A stretch of 64,000 nt of DNA from Gossypium raimondii (Eukaryota > Streptophyta > Magnoliopsida > Malvales > Malvaceae), in the NCBI RefSeq assembly GCF_025698545.1, contig NC_068576.1, positions 48,911,890 through 48,975,889 of the forward strand. The letters are read 5' to 3'. The stretch's first letter is position 1, and each line of letters starts with the position of its first letter. This document shows, piece by piece, positions 22,126-34,170 of this stretch. The position numbers and the translations under genes were made by a program. The notes under the pieces were generated by a model. It searched no databases. It was not told the DNA's origin and saw only the letters and a program-made list of their open reading frames with translations.

Positions 22126-25100
22126 ATGTTTCTACAGGACAAGATATGTGATATATGTGGTGATGTTGGTTTTGAGGAACTAATTAGAAGCTGTTCTCAA
22201 TGCACCATGGGACGCCATCTGTAAGATATCAATCGATTACTCTCTTAAGGCATTGCTTGTTTGGGGGATATAAACGAATAAGGAAGAAAGAATGTTTTAA
22301 TCTAATAGTTAAATGATAAAGTAGGAAAATTGCTATGAAACCTACCAATAAGAGTAAAATATGTTCCATTCTTCCAAACATGCTAAGCCTTATATGTTCT
22401 CAATGCACCGTTGGATGTCATTTGTATGATAACCATCGGTTGATCTTAAAGCTTTTGCCTGCTCGGGAGGAGAACAGATAAGGAAAAAAGAATGTTTAAT
22501 CTAATAGTTATGTGATAAAGTAGGAAAATGGCATTGGAACCTAACGATTACAGTAAAATATTTTCCATTCTTGCAAACAAGCAGAGTCTTTCATGTTTGA
22601 TATGCTTTTATTTCCTTTTGTGTTTTTATGTTATTGTCATGATTGTTTGGTTTCCTTTTCCTAACTTTTATCAATTACATTTCAGAATCAGCTGCATCTG
22701 ATTCTGAAACTACTATCAAGTATCACCCTAAATTACTTGCCTGGGTTAGAATAATAACATCTGAAACTGATTGCTTCATGTGTAGTTATATATTATATTT
22801 ATTCAACTCTCAGTTCTGAATCTGATATGTTTTCTTTTCTTTCTTTTTCTTTGGAAGCTATTGCATGAGGGTTGTAGTGAGGGATGACTTGGAAGATTGG
22901 ATATGTGAAGGATGCCTTTCGAAGAATGATATAAATTCTCTGAATTCTGGCCAGGCAGAAAATGTTATGGATTCCTCTACAAAAGTTTATTTTGACTTAT
23001 GGGGACAGGTTCCACGTAAAAGGCGAAAAGCTGTTGAAACTGGGAAAGTGAAGTTCCTTCCTACTGAGGAAGTCATTAAGCTATCATCCCTCTTACCGTT
23101 ACCAAAAAGGGCATTTCCTTCAAATAGTAACTCAGGGTTAAAACCTGTGCCTGCAAAATTCACTCTATCTCCATCGAAGAGGGTGTTTATGGGATCCAAA
23201 TACGCTGGCCCTTGTTATAACCCAATAAAGGTAAGAAGAAATCCTACTTTTCTACAGTTAGGATCTGATAACGTTCCTAGAGGCCGAGGTGGGCAGATCA
23301 GTGCATCTATTAGGCATCAACATTCAGTTGAAAGGCCAAACAAGTCAAAAGGTGATAAATTCGCTGACTTTTTGCTAATTCTTTTGTTTTTGCATAAACT
23401 TTGTCTTGAGAATGTTGAAATATGTAAAGATGAAAGAAGTTCCACATGGTGTGTTTATGTACATTAGATGTAATCATGTAAAAGCCTTTAATTTAACTTT
23501 TCTATCAAGCTGCTGGAGTAGGTTCTTCAGGATACAGCAAGATAAACATTGTGATTGACTAGGCGTATTTTTGAGTTGGTTGGTATAAATCATGATAAAT
23601 ATATTTTGAACGAAATCATGATATATTTTGAGTTTTTGCTGGAGTCAATACTACACGATTTCAATTTTTTGTTATTCTTTATGATACCTTATGTCTTAAA
23701 TCAAGTTTGTTTATTTTCCTAAAGTTTCAGCTTTGACAAAAATGTAGGTTTCTTTTCCTGTTGGGAAAATGAGAAAATAAAGCACTTGAACTTTATGTTA
23801 ATTTTATTTTCAAGAAACAAAAACTTGTATAGGCATGGTTGGCAGGTTTGGTATAGGAATGAAAAAAATGGTGTCCTTGCATTTTATTTTGCATGAATAA
23901 TAGGCCTACTTCTCATCCTAGGAATTTGCAGGTATGATAGAGTCCCCTCTCTGTCTGTCTCTCCGAGTTTCTACTACTAAGTAGCACTTCTGATATTCAA
24001 TTATAGAATCGATTCCGATCAAGCTGAAAAAGCCCTATATTATTAGTAAGCTAGCGCCTCAAACTAAAGCGCTAACGAGCAAGAAAAGGGCCCCTTACTA
24101 TAGGCGTTAGCACTTTAGAAGGATTGCAGCTAGCTGACCTTTCTTGATATCATATCGTTTTCTTGTGTGTTACAGCACCTTATATGGGGCTCTCTTAGTA
24201 ATGTTGACTTCTATGCCCCAATGCAGAAGATGAAGAAAAGGCTTCTCGGACACCTGCAAAGCAGTATGGTAGTAATGAAGAGCCAGTATCTTCTGTTATG
24301 GCTGCTAATGAAGTCACGGGTGATGTTGATTCTAAAGCAACGAACACAATGAAAGAGACGTTGTCTATTGCCAATGCAGGCAAGAAATTTTCTCAATTGA
24401 TATCATTTTGACATGTTTTTTAGTTTATGTGTTTTTCGTTAAATTAAAACAATAAATCCAAGATTTGCTTTGGAAAAGTTTTATTGTTAGAAAGGTGAAA
24501 ATCTTTTGTTCCAAACTTCTATGATAGTAGCTGTAAAGTTATGATCTTATGTATTATACCTATTACCTTGTAATTAGGATTCAGTTTCTAACACTCATCA
24601 ATATGACTTCCATGTAACTGTATTTTGAGCTTAATTTTTACTGGAATTTACTTGTATGCCAGACCTTTTTATGTGATGATATTTCTGGTCTTAGCAAATC
24701 AATGTTTGAGCTTAGTTTTCAATCTGCATGGTGCTACATGATAAGAAGCATTGATTTTTCAAGTAAATAAAGTGGTCCAAATTGGCTTTTATAAAGCTAC
24801 TGTTGCTGTAGTTTGTTATTTGAGTTTATCCTTCACTTATATTGCAGTTGTCAGCTACTTGATTAACATTATAGTCTTAGCTTCTTGTGGCAAATTATCT
24901 GCTCGTATTGTATGTTATTTTTTCAGTAGAAAGAGCCCATCTTGTTCCCAACAAAGAGAATGTTTGCAAAGGGAAGATATCAGATACCATCCTACCTAAT
25001 AAAGAGCTCACAGTTCTTCATACTAAGACCGAGGATGCTATGAGATCGAGCCGACCTTCACCATCAAGGCATCATACAACTATTATGAGTTCAGGCAAAA

Positions 25101-26906
25101 TTAATTCTAAACTTGATTTTCTAATTTTGTATGGCATCTATCATCCAGGTTTTATCATCTTCAGGTTATGGTGGTGATACTGATTATATTGAAACTTTTT
25201 CTAGTTGATCAATGTTTGACATGCTCTTTAAACAAACTCCTTCTCAGGTCAAAACATTCATGGTGCTGCTGAACCTGAGAACTCTGATGTCCCGAAAACA
25301 GAAACCTGGAGTCGACTTAAGGTTTCCTTATATCGACCACATGCTCCTTCTCTACATCCTACCTGGATGTAAGTTAGCATGCCGTTTACCGATATTGCAC
25401 GCACAGTATTCTTTCTTATTATATTCCCAAAATTTCAACCTGTTGAGAATTCTATCAAGATAATTCATATAATAGAACAATGGCATGGATTTCTTGAGGA
25501 TTAATTACTTTGATCTATAGTTGTTTAAAAGGCTTTTAAACAAGCATTCATCACTCTCAATAATGCTGTTATTTTTAGCATATTAGTGTCTCTTCTATGC
25601 TTATGACATCAAAACTCTAAAGCGGTCTGTCTCAGTTTACCTATACTGCTTGAAACTATGTTTACTCGGACTCAGATGTGTCAGATACGGGTTTGCGATT
25701 TTCTATGTATTTGGAGAGTCGTATCCTCATAGCTCATGTCCAAAACTCTGGTACTTTAGAGAAAAATGAAGTCTGAACAACAGAAGCCTGAAAACTTCAT
25801 AAGTTTCTATTCTACATATGTATTCTAGCATGCAATTTGCATGTAGAGTTTGCATTCATTGCTACTTTCAGTATGTTTTATTTCACAGTATTGACCTTTC
25901 CCCTCCTCTTTTAGGGGAGGTTTCAAATTCTTCAATACCACGGGTGAGTTGTATGGTGATTTCCTGGCTCTACCACCATGCAGAGTTCATCGTAAAGCAT
26001 ATGAGTTTTCGAAGAAAATGCCTGCAGTTCTTCAGGTTAATCTGCTTCAACAGTGGCACCTTCACTCTCATATACTCCAGAATGGTTGTTTAGATCTTCT
26101 TGACATTGCTTTATACTTTTGTCCAGTAGACATGGAAAGGTCTGCTTCAACGTGTAAATTATGGATTAAATTAATTTAAAGTTTCGATTTTCAACTTATC
26201 TTACTTCCATGTCATCTTGGAAATGTAGATCTCAAGGGAATTACAACAAACTATTTCAGCTCATGGGGAAGGAAAATTCAGTGATGATAAGTTACATTGA
26301 TGATTTGGAGTTGTTGATATTTACATCTGAACAGTTACATGCAGATTCGTGGGGTAAGTCTCTAGCTTTCTGAGGGCTTCCCTTCAGAACAGTTTGTTTA
26401 GTGTGAGTGTTGGATATTGGAATGCGTCTAGCACAGATATCTTTGATTTCCTTTAAGTCTTATTATGTATTTGAAGAGTCTTTTGAGGGTCATATTCCCA
26501 TACCCTTGCCTGACAAGGTGTCAGACACTGCTACTTGAAGAAAAACGAAGAGTCAGCACTAAAAAGGCATTATATATTCAAAATTTATTTTATTCTAACA
26601 TGGATATATCCGTGTCCAACCCTCACACGAGTCCGAGTAATACAGATTATTTCTTCTTTGAATACTACTCTCCTTCATATTTTCTTCATTTTTAGTTGTC
26701 CAGGGAACATTCATTGTACTATTTTAATTACATTCATAGGTGTGTTTACCGGGTCAAATAAGGAGTTTTTTGGTGGAGTCTTCCGCCGAGTGAAGGAACA
26801 TCAGAAGCTTCCTTCATTGGTTTCTCATACACAAGATGCAGGTGAAGCTGATGACATGGTAAGTGGAAAAATGGTAGGGATTTCGAACATGGCTCTTTCG
26901 AAATGA
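22126..26906 (+). CDS. AIPP2/PAIPP2-like PHD-finger protein
   Basis: Eight exons join in frame: 22126-22220, 22858-23351, 24227-24379, 24927-25094, 25248-25368, 25915-26139, 26229-26353 and 26740-26906. They give 515 aa if translation starts at 22126. The acceptor at 22136-22137 suggests a further upstream exon, so the start is uncertain. A C4HC3 PHD finger (CDIC, CSQC, H, C, CEGC) occupies about residues 8-50. The C-terminal region has the AIPP2-family pattern GELYGDFLALPPCRVHRKAY, DIALYFCPVDMER, ELLIFTSEQLHADSW and GVFRRVK. In Arabidopsis, AIPP2 and PAIPP2 bind unmodified H3K4 and act with a BAH protein and CPL2 in transcriptional repression. That role here is inferred. Introns 3 (24380-24926) and 4 (25095-25247) begin with GC. 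Confidence 0.85.
22192..22590 (+). repeat. tandem duplication inside intron 1, including a PHD exon fragment
   Basis: Copy 1 starts at about 22192 (tgttctcaatgcacc) and copy 2 at about 22395, with an offset near 203 bp. The copies share blocks such as aatctaatagtta, gtgataaagtaggaaaat and agtaaaatattttcc. Copy 2 therefore holds a decayed second copy of the last about 30 bases of exon 1. Its donor reads gtatga instead of gtaaga. Confidence 0.75.
23930..24140. other. possible organelle-derived insert with hairpin in intron 2
   Basis: This stretch is much richer in G+C than the intron around it. Its wording (aagctagcgcc, aaagcgctaacgagcaag, gggccccttactataggcg) is like plant mitochondrial intergenic DNA as I remember it. 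Bases 24064-24077 (ctaaagcgctaacg) and 24104-24117 (cgttagcactttag) pair over 13 of 14 positions as a stem. Its origin is not proven. Confidence 0.3.
25656..25786. mobile_element. intronic MITE-like family, copy A
   Basis: Lies in intron 5 of the AIPP2-like gene. It begins ctatgtttactcggactc and ends gaaaaatgaagtctgaacaa, which is an imperfect inverted end. The interior carries the family pieces tatttggagagtcgtatcct and ggtactttagaga. Confidence 0.6.
26401..26575. mobile_element. intronic MITE-like family, copy B
   Basis: Lies in intron 7 of the AIPP2-like gene. It carries tatttgaagagtcttttga, ggtcatattcccataccc, ggtgtcagacactgctactt and ends gaagaaaaacgaagagtcag, matching copies A and C. 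The left terminus is degraded. Confidence 0.55.
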
Positions 26907-27881
26907 AGACAAGGCGGATAGATTTGTGTGTTGTTGAAGTAAAGAACAAGTTAGTGTAATACATTTGTAAAGCCTGTACACATATTTTCACCCACATAGT
27001 CAGCGATAGTACTAACACCCATCATTTTGGGATAAAACAAAAACCATATCACTATCAGAACGCTTCCTTTTTTGTACCGCTTAGCATTAATCCGTATTAC
27101 TTAGTTTATTATTCCTTTTATATTCTTAGTTTTTTGTTTTGCTTTTAGAATTACAAAAATTTTATGCTTAATGTGAAAATTTATCTTTGTTTTGATTCAT
27201 TAATATTTGTTATTGTACTTTTGAGTTAAAAATAAATTCTAACCATATTTTAATTTTATTTTGAATTTTGTCACTTTATTTTTTTGATCAAATTTTGTCA
27301 TTAAAATTTGATTTGTGATTCAATTTTAATTTAAAATAAATTGAAGGAAGATTTATAAAAAATTTAAAAATAATAATGTAATATAATCTCAACAATTAAT
27401 AAAAGCAGTTATTTATAAAAGGGTAAAGTTAACTTTTTATTTTTCAAGTCTTTTGTTAAATAAAAATTCTATGTTAATTTATTAATTATTAATATTTATA
27501 AAATATTTTTGTTAAATAAATTATCTTTAATTAAAATCATAATTTATGGCAAAATTTAATAAAATTTAAGGTATAATTGTAAAATTCAATCACTTAAAAA
27601 TTGTGGGGTAAATTTAACCAAAATAATGCAGTGGCAAACTTCAATATTTCGGTATGATGGCAAATTTATATTTTTAACCAGAAATTTTATATTGCTTTTC
27701 GGCTGTCACACCATTACATAAACATGCAAGAAAAATGTAAAAAGGTCATGACGCATGATTCAACGTCTTTTACATATTTAATTTTGATCCTTTAATAATA
27801 ATAATTTAATAAATGGTGAAATTCCAGGATACACAAATTCTAGTAGTAATAATATTGAAAAGGCTTAGGCTTTGACTCTTG

Positions 27882-27926
<45 letters not shown>

Positions 27927-29635
27927 CTTTTGAATTATTCTTTTTATTTTTTATAAAGTAAAATTATAAATTAAGAGAATAAATTACATCAACATGATTT
28001 GAACATTATTAAGGTGTCAACAAGAGTCTATTCTCTTATATTATTAATTTTTCCCATTTTGATATTTATATCTTGTCTCATTTTGACACCTAAGCTATTA
28101 TATCGTCCTATTTCACTTCAAGAATTATCGACTTCTAATAAAAATATTTTATTCTCATGCTTTTGTTAGTATTTAAAAAAAAAACAACTCTATAACTATG
28201 CGTGAATTTGAGGTATATACTTTTCATTCTTAGACTTCTCTTCTATAAATTGTTGGCTCTTCAAACGCTAATAAAATTGTGAGACAAAACCATCATTAGA
28301 GACAATACCAACTCATTAGTGATTTGTTGGCTTTTAACAAAGAAAGCTTTGCCAACTTCACTAGATAGAATTTGCCTCTCCTCAATCACATATATATGCA
28401 TGTATATTGGTGTTAAAGGGATTTGCTTAGATGCTTGGATCTTTATGCATACTTGTGTTTAATTGGGTTATTTCTTATGCACGATTGCAAAAATGCATTC
28501 ACATATTCATGACACTTAATGGTCAAATGAACATTCTTATAAAAGATTAAATAAGCAACATATAGCCAATTATTTTTATATCAGTCACACTCTATAGCAG
28601 CGTTTTATTATAATTACCAAATTTGATGTAGAGCTAATTTTTTGTGTTACATTAATCTTCTATAACAGTAATAACGATAAAGCATGAAGTACACTCTTTA
28701 TTAAATTAGTTCTTTGTGATATCAAATTTTGATAAAATTAATTCAACTCTTAAAATGAGTACAGGTGAGATTGAAATTTGATTTGGAATTATGCATTTTC
28801 AATTATTGTATGCTACAAATTTTTAATTTTGAAAAAATGGAATAGTTGTCATGATCCTCGTACGCGTCGCACATCTCTACTAGATGTTTAAGAAAATAAA
28901 ATTTTTGTTGAAAATAATCTTATATAATAAAGTTTATTTTAATGAAATAAAGAATGTGTTTTAAGATTGAGGTCTCTCGAGCCCTAATTTGCACCACCCG
29001 ACATTTTAGATTCATTTGATCATATAGCTAAAAGTACACCGTTTGACTTGATTATTTACCGTGCTGACGTTGCACTCCATATCGATGGTGAACCAATTTG
29101 TGAAAATTCGGAACATAATCCTATCACAGTTTGCCTCGAAATGCTTGGCCTGGTACCATCGAGTATTTAGATGAAGGGCGGCACTTTGAAAATGAAATGG
29201 TTGAAGAACACTTTCCAGAACCTTTCTCCATATGTAATTGTTGCAGATTGTATGTGCAAAACAAGCATATATATATATATACATACACATGAACGGCACT
29301 ATAAAATTTGATGCACCTAAAGGATTTAGAGCGCGTGCGCCGAATGAGCTGATGGAAGCAAGATGTGCCCATAATGACTTAAAGGGTTGCCTTCAAAACT
29401 AATTTCATAAATTCTGAAATTTGATGGATACGCAAATTCGGATAATATTATTCAAAAATTAAAAAACATATATACGATTTAATTATCAAATAAATCAAGT
29501 GAATTCGAATTCTGAATATTCTAAAAACTGCAGTTATAACTCTTAATGCATATTTCTCGAGTATCTTTGATTCTTTAATACACATACATTGCAGGAGCGT
29601 CGTTCCTTTACAGTTGCTGACTGAACATAAAAAAA
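26907..29635. other. AT-rich intergenic sequence
   Basis: 3' flank of the AIPP2-like gene, then about 2.5 kb of AT-rich DNA. Apart from the (TA)n run at 27885-27923 I see no gene, RNA gene or clear element. Confidence 0.5.
27885..27923. repeat. (TA)n microsatellite
   Basis: About 19 uninterrupted TA units. Confidence 0.95.
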
Positions 29636-29982
29636 GTTAAATTATGCCGTAAGTCCCTGTACTCTTCACAAATTAAAAATTTAGTTCCTATACTTTTTTA
29701 TTTTCAGGAATTTAATTCCTCCACTTCTCAATTTTTATTTTTTCCAATTGGTTGGTGTTGACATTCTGAAATAAAACAAAAACCTCATTTGATAGCAATG
29801 CAATAAAAAAAATGTTGTAATGAATCTAAATTTAACAAACTAATTTTAACAGAGTTGACAGTTAAATCAAAATTTTAAAATCTGAAAAATAAAGGGACTA
29901 AATTCTTAAAAATGAAAGTATAAAGACTACATTCCAAATTTATGAAGAGCACAAGGACTTATCATCGCATATTTTGACTTAA
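29636..29982. mobile_element. MITE of about 350 bp
   Basis: The left end (ttatgccgtaagtccctgta, then tttagttcctatactttt) is mirrored by the reverse complement of the right end (atatgcgatgataagtcctt, then gtctttatactttcattt). No coding content. The structure is a common plant MITE type, downstream of the J-protein gene. Confidence 0.6.
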
Positions 29983-30237
29983 AAGAAAACACCATCGGAA
30001 CATATCGTTTCAAGCAGGGTACTAAAGAATTTTGTGGCTGTTTAAAGCCACATTCAATCTATTGAACTCAAAATAAGGGTAACATTTTACACGAATAGAT
30101 CTTTCGATTCAAGACCTGGTCAATGTTCATGTTTTTAATGAAAAAATAAAAAATAAAATCCAAAATCAGAAATGCTACTATTGGATTAGCTGCATTTGAT
30201 AACAAATCAAATAGTGATATAGGATACCTCATTGTTA

Positions 30238-32604
30238 TCATCGGAATTTCAACGTAGCATGACCACTGTCTCCCAAATGCTTATGTAATTTATTCCTGCC
30301 ACAAACACAATACGATCATGAAAAGTGTGATGCCAAATGCTTCTATATTTATTTTTTAATAAATGGCAATCAAAATATAACGTTCACATACTTCGATTGG
30401 AATTCCTCTCCACATGTCTCACATACATTGCCGGAATGCTTTGCCGTTGCCTGGATGTGAATGCATATTTTGACAATAAGCCAAGAAATTAGAGATACAA
30501 GCATAAGTCATTAGTACTAGTACATTCCAAACAAAATGCATTAAGTACATGAAATTATCTTATGGAAATGTGCTCAAAGGTTTCTAGTAGAACTAGTTAG
30601 ATAATCCGTTGTTTCGAGCTTTCCATCTTTATTCCAATGTCATATTCTTCCCCTGCTAACAACTAATTTTGTACCACATGACAACGATTACAACAATTAC
30701 TATAATCAAGAAAGTCTCCAAGCCGAAGTTATTTGTGGCAATAATATGTACATGATATTAACTATAAATACTGCAATGAACTAATGGTTCAACTAAAACC
30801 TTTTTTGTGCGTGCAGATGCATGTAAAGAAGCAAGCAATTATTTAGTTCCTTGTATTCTCTCCATGTACTACATATATCAATGCATATATACATATTATA
30901 AACGGAGGTAACTAGCAATGGTTTCATCAGAAGGTAATATCAATAAAAATGGAGAATAAAGCATACCTTTGCTTTCTTTCCTTTAGATGATTTATTTGAT
31001 TTGGTATTTGTTTCTTTCTTTGTATTCCCTTTTCTATCAGTAGGTTGCTTTGAAACCTTATCACCATTTCCCAATTTATCATCCTTTTCACCACTACTGC
31101 CCTCATCTTCTACAAGTTGCTTCTCTTCCCCATGCAGTGTTCTATCACTTACGCTAGCTTCTTCGTTCTTGCTTTTAGTTTCGTTAACATCAGTTTTCAT
31201 GGCATCATCGCTATTCTTTTTACCCTTCTCTTTCTTCCCTGTTCTGTTTCTCCTTCTGTTTTTCCGGTTACCGTAATTCATAAATTCTCCCTCATCACTT
31301 TCATCTTTGACATGAAATCCTGTAGGCGAAACCATACCCTCGCTCTTGAAAGAAACATTTTTCTTATCTTTCTGCCCGGACACCATTGCTTCAAGAATAC
31401 TATTTTCTTCATCATGATCATTAGCACTATCAACCTCAACCTCCTCTTCATCTTCATCCCCTGCATCAGCATAAAAAAATCCATCATCCCCCTCACTTAG
31501 CTCACCTACTCTATTCTCTCCTTCATCCTCCCTTTCCTCTTCAATCCTTAAACCCTCCCTAAACTTCTCCTCCACATCCGCTTCCACCTCTAAATCCCCT
31601 TCCTCTTCTTCCTCCTCAATTATCGATTCCCTCAATTCCGCCACTTTCTCCTTATGCTTCTTCGATTGTTCATGATTCTTCCATTGCTTCTCACTCTTGA
31701 ACTTCTTCCCGCAGGCCACACAATAGAACTCTTCCTTCTCTCTTTCTTTCTCGTCCATTTCATCCCAATTGTCCACTTCTTCCTCTTCGACTTTCGCCCA
31801 TTCAGGCTCCTCGTAAGCCTTAACTCTTGCCAACCTCTCCTTCTCAAGCTTCCTCTTTCTCTCCCTCTCCTCCTCTTTCTTCCTTTCCATCTCCTCCTTC
31901 CTTTTCACACTCATATCGATAACCCTCTTATCCCTCTTCTTAACAAACTCCGCCAGTCCTCTAACCGTCTCATTATACTCCCTTTTTGCCTTCTTCCTCA
32001 ACTTCTTATTCTCTTCCTCCATAACGCGCCGCGATTTCCGGTTTGGTCCGGCCATAGCATCATACTCATCAACCCAAACAAAATCCATAACCGTAGAAAA
32101 CCCTAACCAATAGTTATAAAAAGCCGTAACTTGACCGTACGGACTCTCTAAATTCCCCATCAAAGGAGCTTCTTTTACGATATCTAAACCTAGCCCTAAC
32201 TTCCTAGCGAAGTTGATTTCATTGGCATAAATTTTAGAGAAAAGGTCAGAATAAACCTTGTAGAAGCCCCGACCGGAGTCGGAGTAACCCGAATAAACGG
32301 TATTGGAGAAGAAAGAGAACAGGTCGGGGACGGGGGAATTGGCGGAGGTGTTGCGATCGGCGAAGAGGATTTGGGAGCGGTGAGAGTCGTACCAAGAGCG
32401 TTCTTTGGGATCAGAAAGGACTTCATAAGCGTGGACCAGCTCTTGGAATTGGGCGGTGGCTTCAGCCTGAGAAAGGCCGGATTGAACGAGCTTGTCGGGG
32501 TGGCGTTGGAGAGCGAGCTTTTTGTAGGCGAAGCGAATTTCATCTTGAGAACAGTCACGGGATAAACCTAAAACCTCATATAGACACCGTTTCTCAGACG
32601 CCAT
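30238..32604 (-). CDS. JJJ1/DNAJC21-type J-domain zinc-finger protein
   Basis: Three exons on the minus strand, 32604-30967, 30450-30392 and 30295-30238, encode 584 aa. The N-terminal J domain ([17 protein letters not shown]) has HPD at residues 35-37. A charged helical region follows. A C2H2 finger of the U1-like type lies near 290-320 ([20 protein letters not shown]). Long acidic and Lys/Glu-rich stretches come next. A second C2H2 finger is encoded by the last two exons ([11 protein letters not shown], then [12 protein letters not shown]). This order is that of yeast Jjj1 and human DNAJC21, which stimulate Hsp70 in late 60S ribosome maturation. That function is inferred. The two small 3' exons complete the second finger, which a single-exon reading would miss. 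A neighbouring carrier gene runs in the same direction. Confidence 0.9.
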
Positions 32605-33004
32605 TGGATGATCAGCGATTGAATCCCACGAAACCCAAGACCTTTCTTTTCCTTCCTCTGTAGATTATGTGTGTTAGAAATGAAGTTATTGAGTCGGTTA
32701 GCTCGTGGGAGCTTGGCGGCCAAGAAAATTTTGGCAGTGGCAAACCCGGTTCTCTCCGTAAACAGAAACTAAATATAACCCCAACAACATAAAGGAAGCC
32801 TCGCTTAAATAATTAATATTTTTATAGAAGATCCCTATTCCATTTGGTTTTCCAGGTCAGGTCCCTTCACTTTTCAAGCAATTTGTATTTAGTGTTTGGT
32901 ATATTTGACTGTTATTCAACCACAGCAATTCTACTTCACTGAGAAGGACGATAATACCTTTCTTAGTTTAATTTCCGAATTATATTCCTTATTATCATTT
33001 TGGT
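32605..33004. other. promoter side of the J-protein gene
   Basis: This region should hold the leader and promoter for the minus-strand J protein. I see no firm TATA box or other signal. Confidence 0.35.
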
Positions 33005-34170
33005 AATAAACTTTGATACTTAAAATCTACTCCTTTACCCATTTTGATATAAAAAGCTTAACCATCTTTTAGAAAAAAGTTGGCCAATCAGGACGTGCCA
33101 TGTTATTAATAGTATGGCAGTTGATCGATAATGTGGCACATTAACTGATGACATGGCAAGTTGGTCACTGATCAATTGTTAACTAGTCAAAAATTATTAA
33201 AAATTATAAAAATGTTTTCTAATATAAAAAATTAGTAAAAATTCATTTAAAATTTTATCTAAACAATATATAAATATATAAAATTATTCAAAAATATCAA
33301 AAGTTCTAATTTTTTAAAAATTTATAAAAGTATTAAAATTTATTTGAAAATTTGAAAATATTTTAAAACTCATGAAAATTCAAAATATATAAAGACTGTA
33401 ACTTTTAAATATGAAAATTTGAAAATCATAAAAAGTTAAAACTAATAAAATTTGTAAAATTATTATAATTTTTACAATCTAAAAATATTGTTTTCTATTT
33501 TTTCTTAAAACTATCTTCTTAAATTTTACAAAATTATACAAATTATTATAATTTAAAAAATATAATTTTAGATTGTAATTTTATAGTATTATTCATTTTA
33601 AAATTTTAATGATTTCAGTATTTTTATATTTAAAAAATTACAAATCCTAAGATTTTTCATAAATTTTTTTACAATTTTAGAACTTTTTAATATTTTTAAA
33701 TTGTATATATTTATACATTTTTAAATAAATTCTAAATTTTAAATGATTTTTACTCATTTTTATAATGTTTTACAAGTTTTATAATCTTTTTTACAATTTT
33801 ATAAATTTTTATAAATTTTAAATAATATATATTTATACAGTTTTAAATAAATTTTAAATTTTTAAATGGTCTTTTTACTAATTTTATAATTTTTACAAGT
33901 TTCTTTTTCATTTTAAAATATATTTTTACAATTTTAAAAGATTTTTAATGATTTTGAATAATCAATGGTTCATCAATAGTCAATTAATGTCGGTCAACAG
34001 TCAACCTACCACATCGCCAGTCAACTACAATGTAATCAATGATGTGGTACGTTTTGATCGATCAATTTTTTTTTACGCTGCAAAACGAATAACACGAGAG
34101 AGTTCAAATATCAAAATGAAATAAAAAATGTTTAGCTGCCAAAATGAGAAAATAACTATAGTTCAAAGCT
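33005..34170. repeat. long AT-rich inverted-repeat element
   Basis: The left part (33005-33240) has cattttgatataaaaagctt, then tgccatgttattaatagtat and tggcagttgatcga. It is echoed in reverse complement by 33930-34170 (cattttgatatttgaac, agctaaacattttttat, taccacatcattgatt, gtagttgactgg). The core is A-rich on the left and T-rich on the right, as in a large palindrome. No coding frame is present. It is probably an old MITE-like or foldback element. Confidence 0.5.

Noticed and set aside
22141-22590. A second complete PHD finger in intron 1 of the AIPP2-like gene
   Set aside because: Only the last few codons of the exon are duplicated. The rest of the second copy is intronic and the donor is mutated.
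26746-27018. 90-codon minus-strand frame at the end of the AIPP2-like gene
   Set aside because: It overlaps the last coding exon on the other strand and has no domain.
29012-29372. Two minus-strand frames of 82-95 codons
   Set aside because: They overlap each other, include a TA microsatellite and show no family pattern.
31001-32565. + strand frames rich in Ser, Phe and Leu
   Set aside because: They are antisense to the Lys/Glu-rich J-protein gene, whose composition keeps the opposite strand open.
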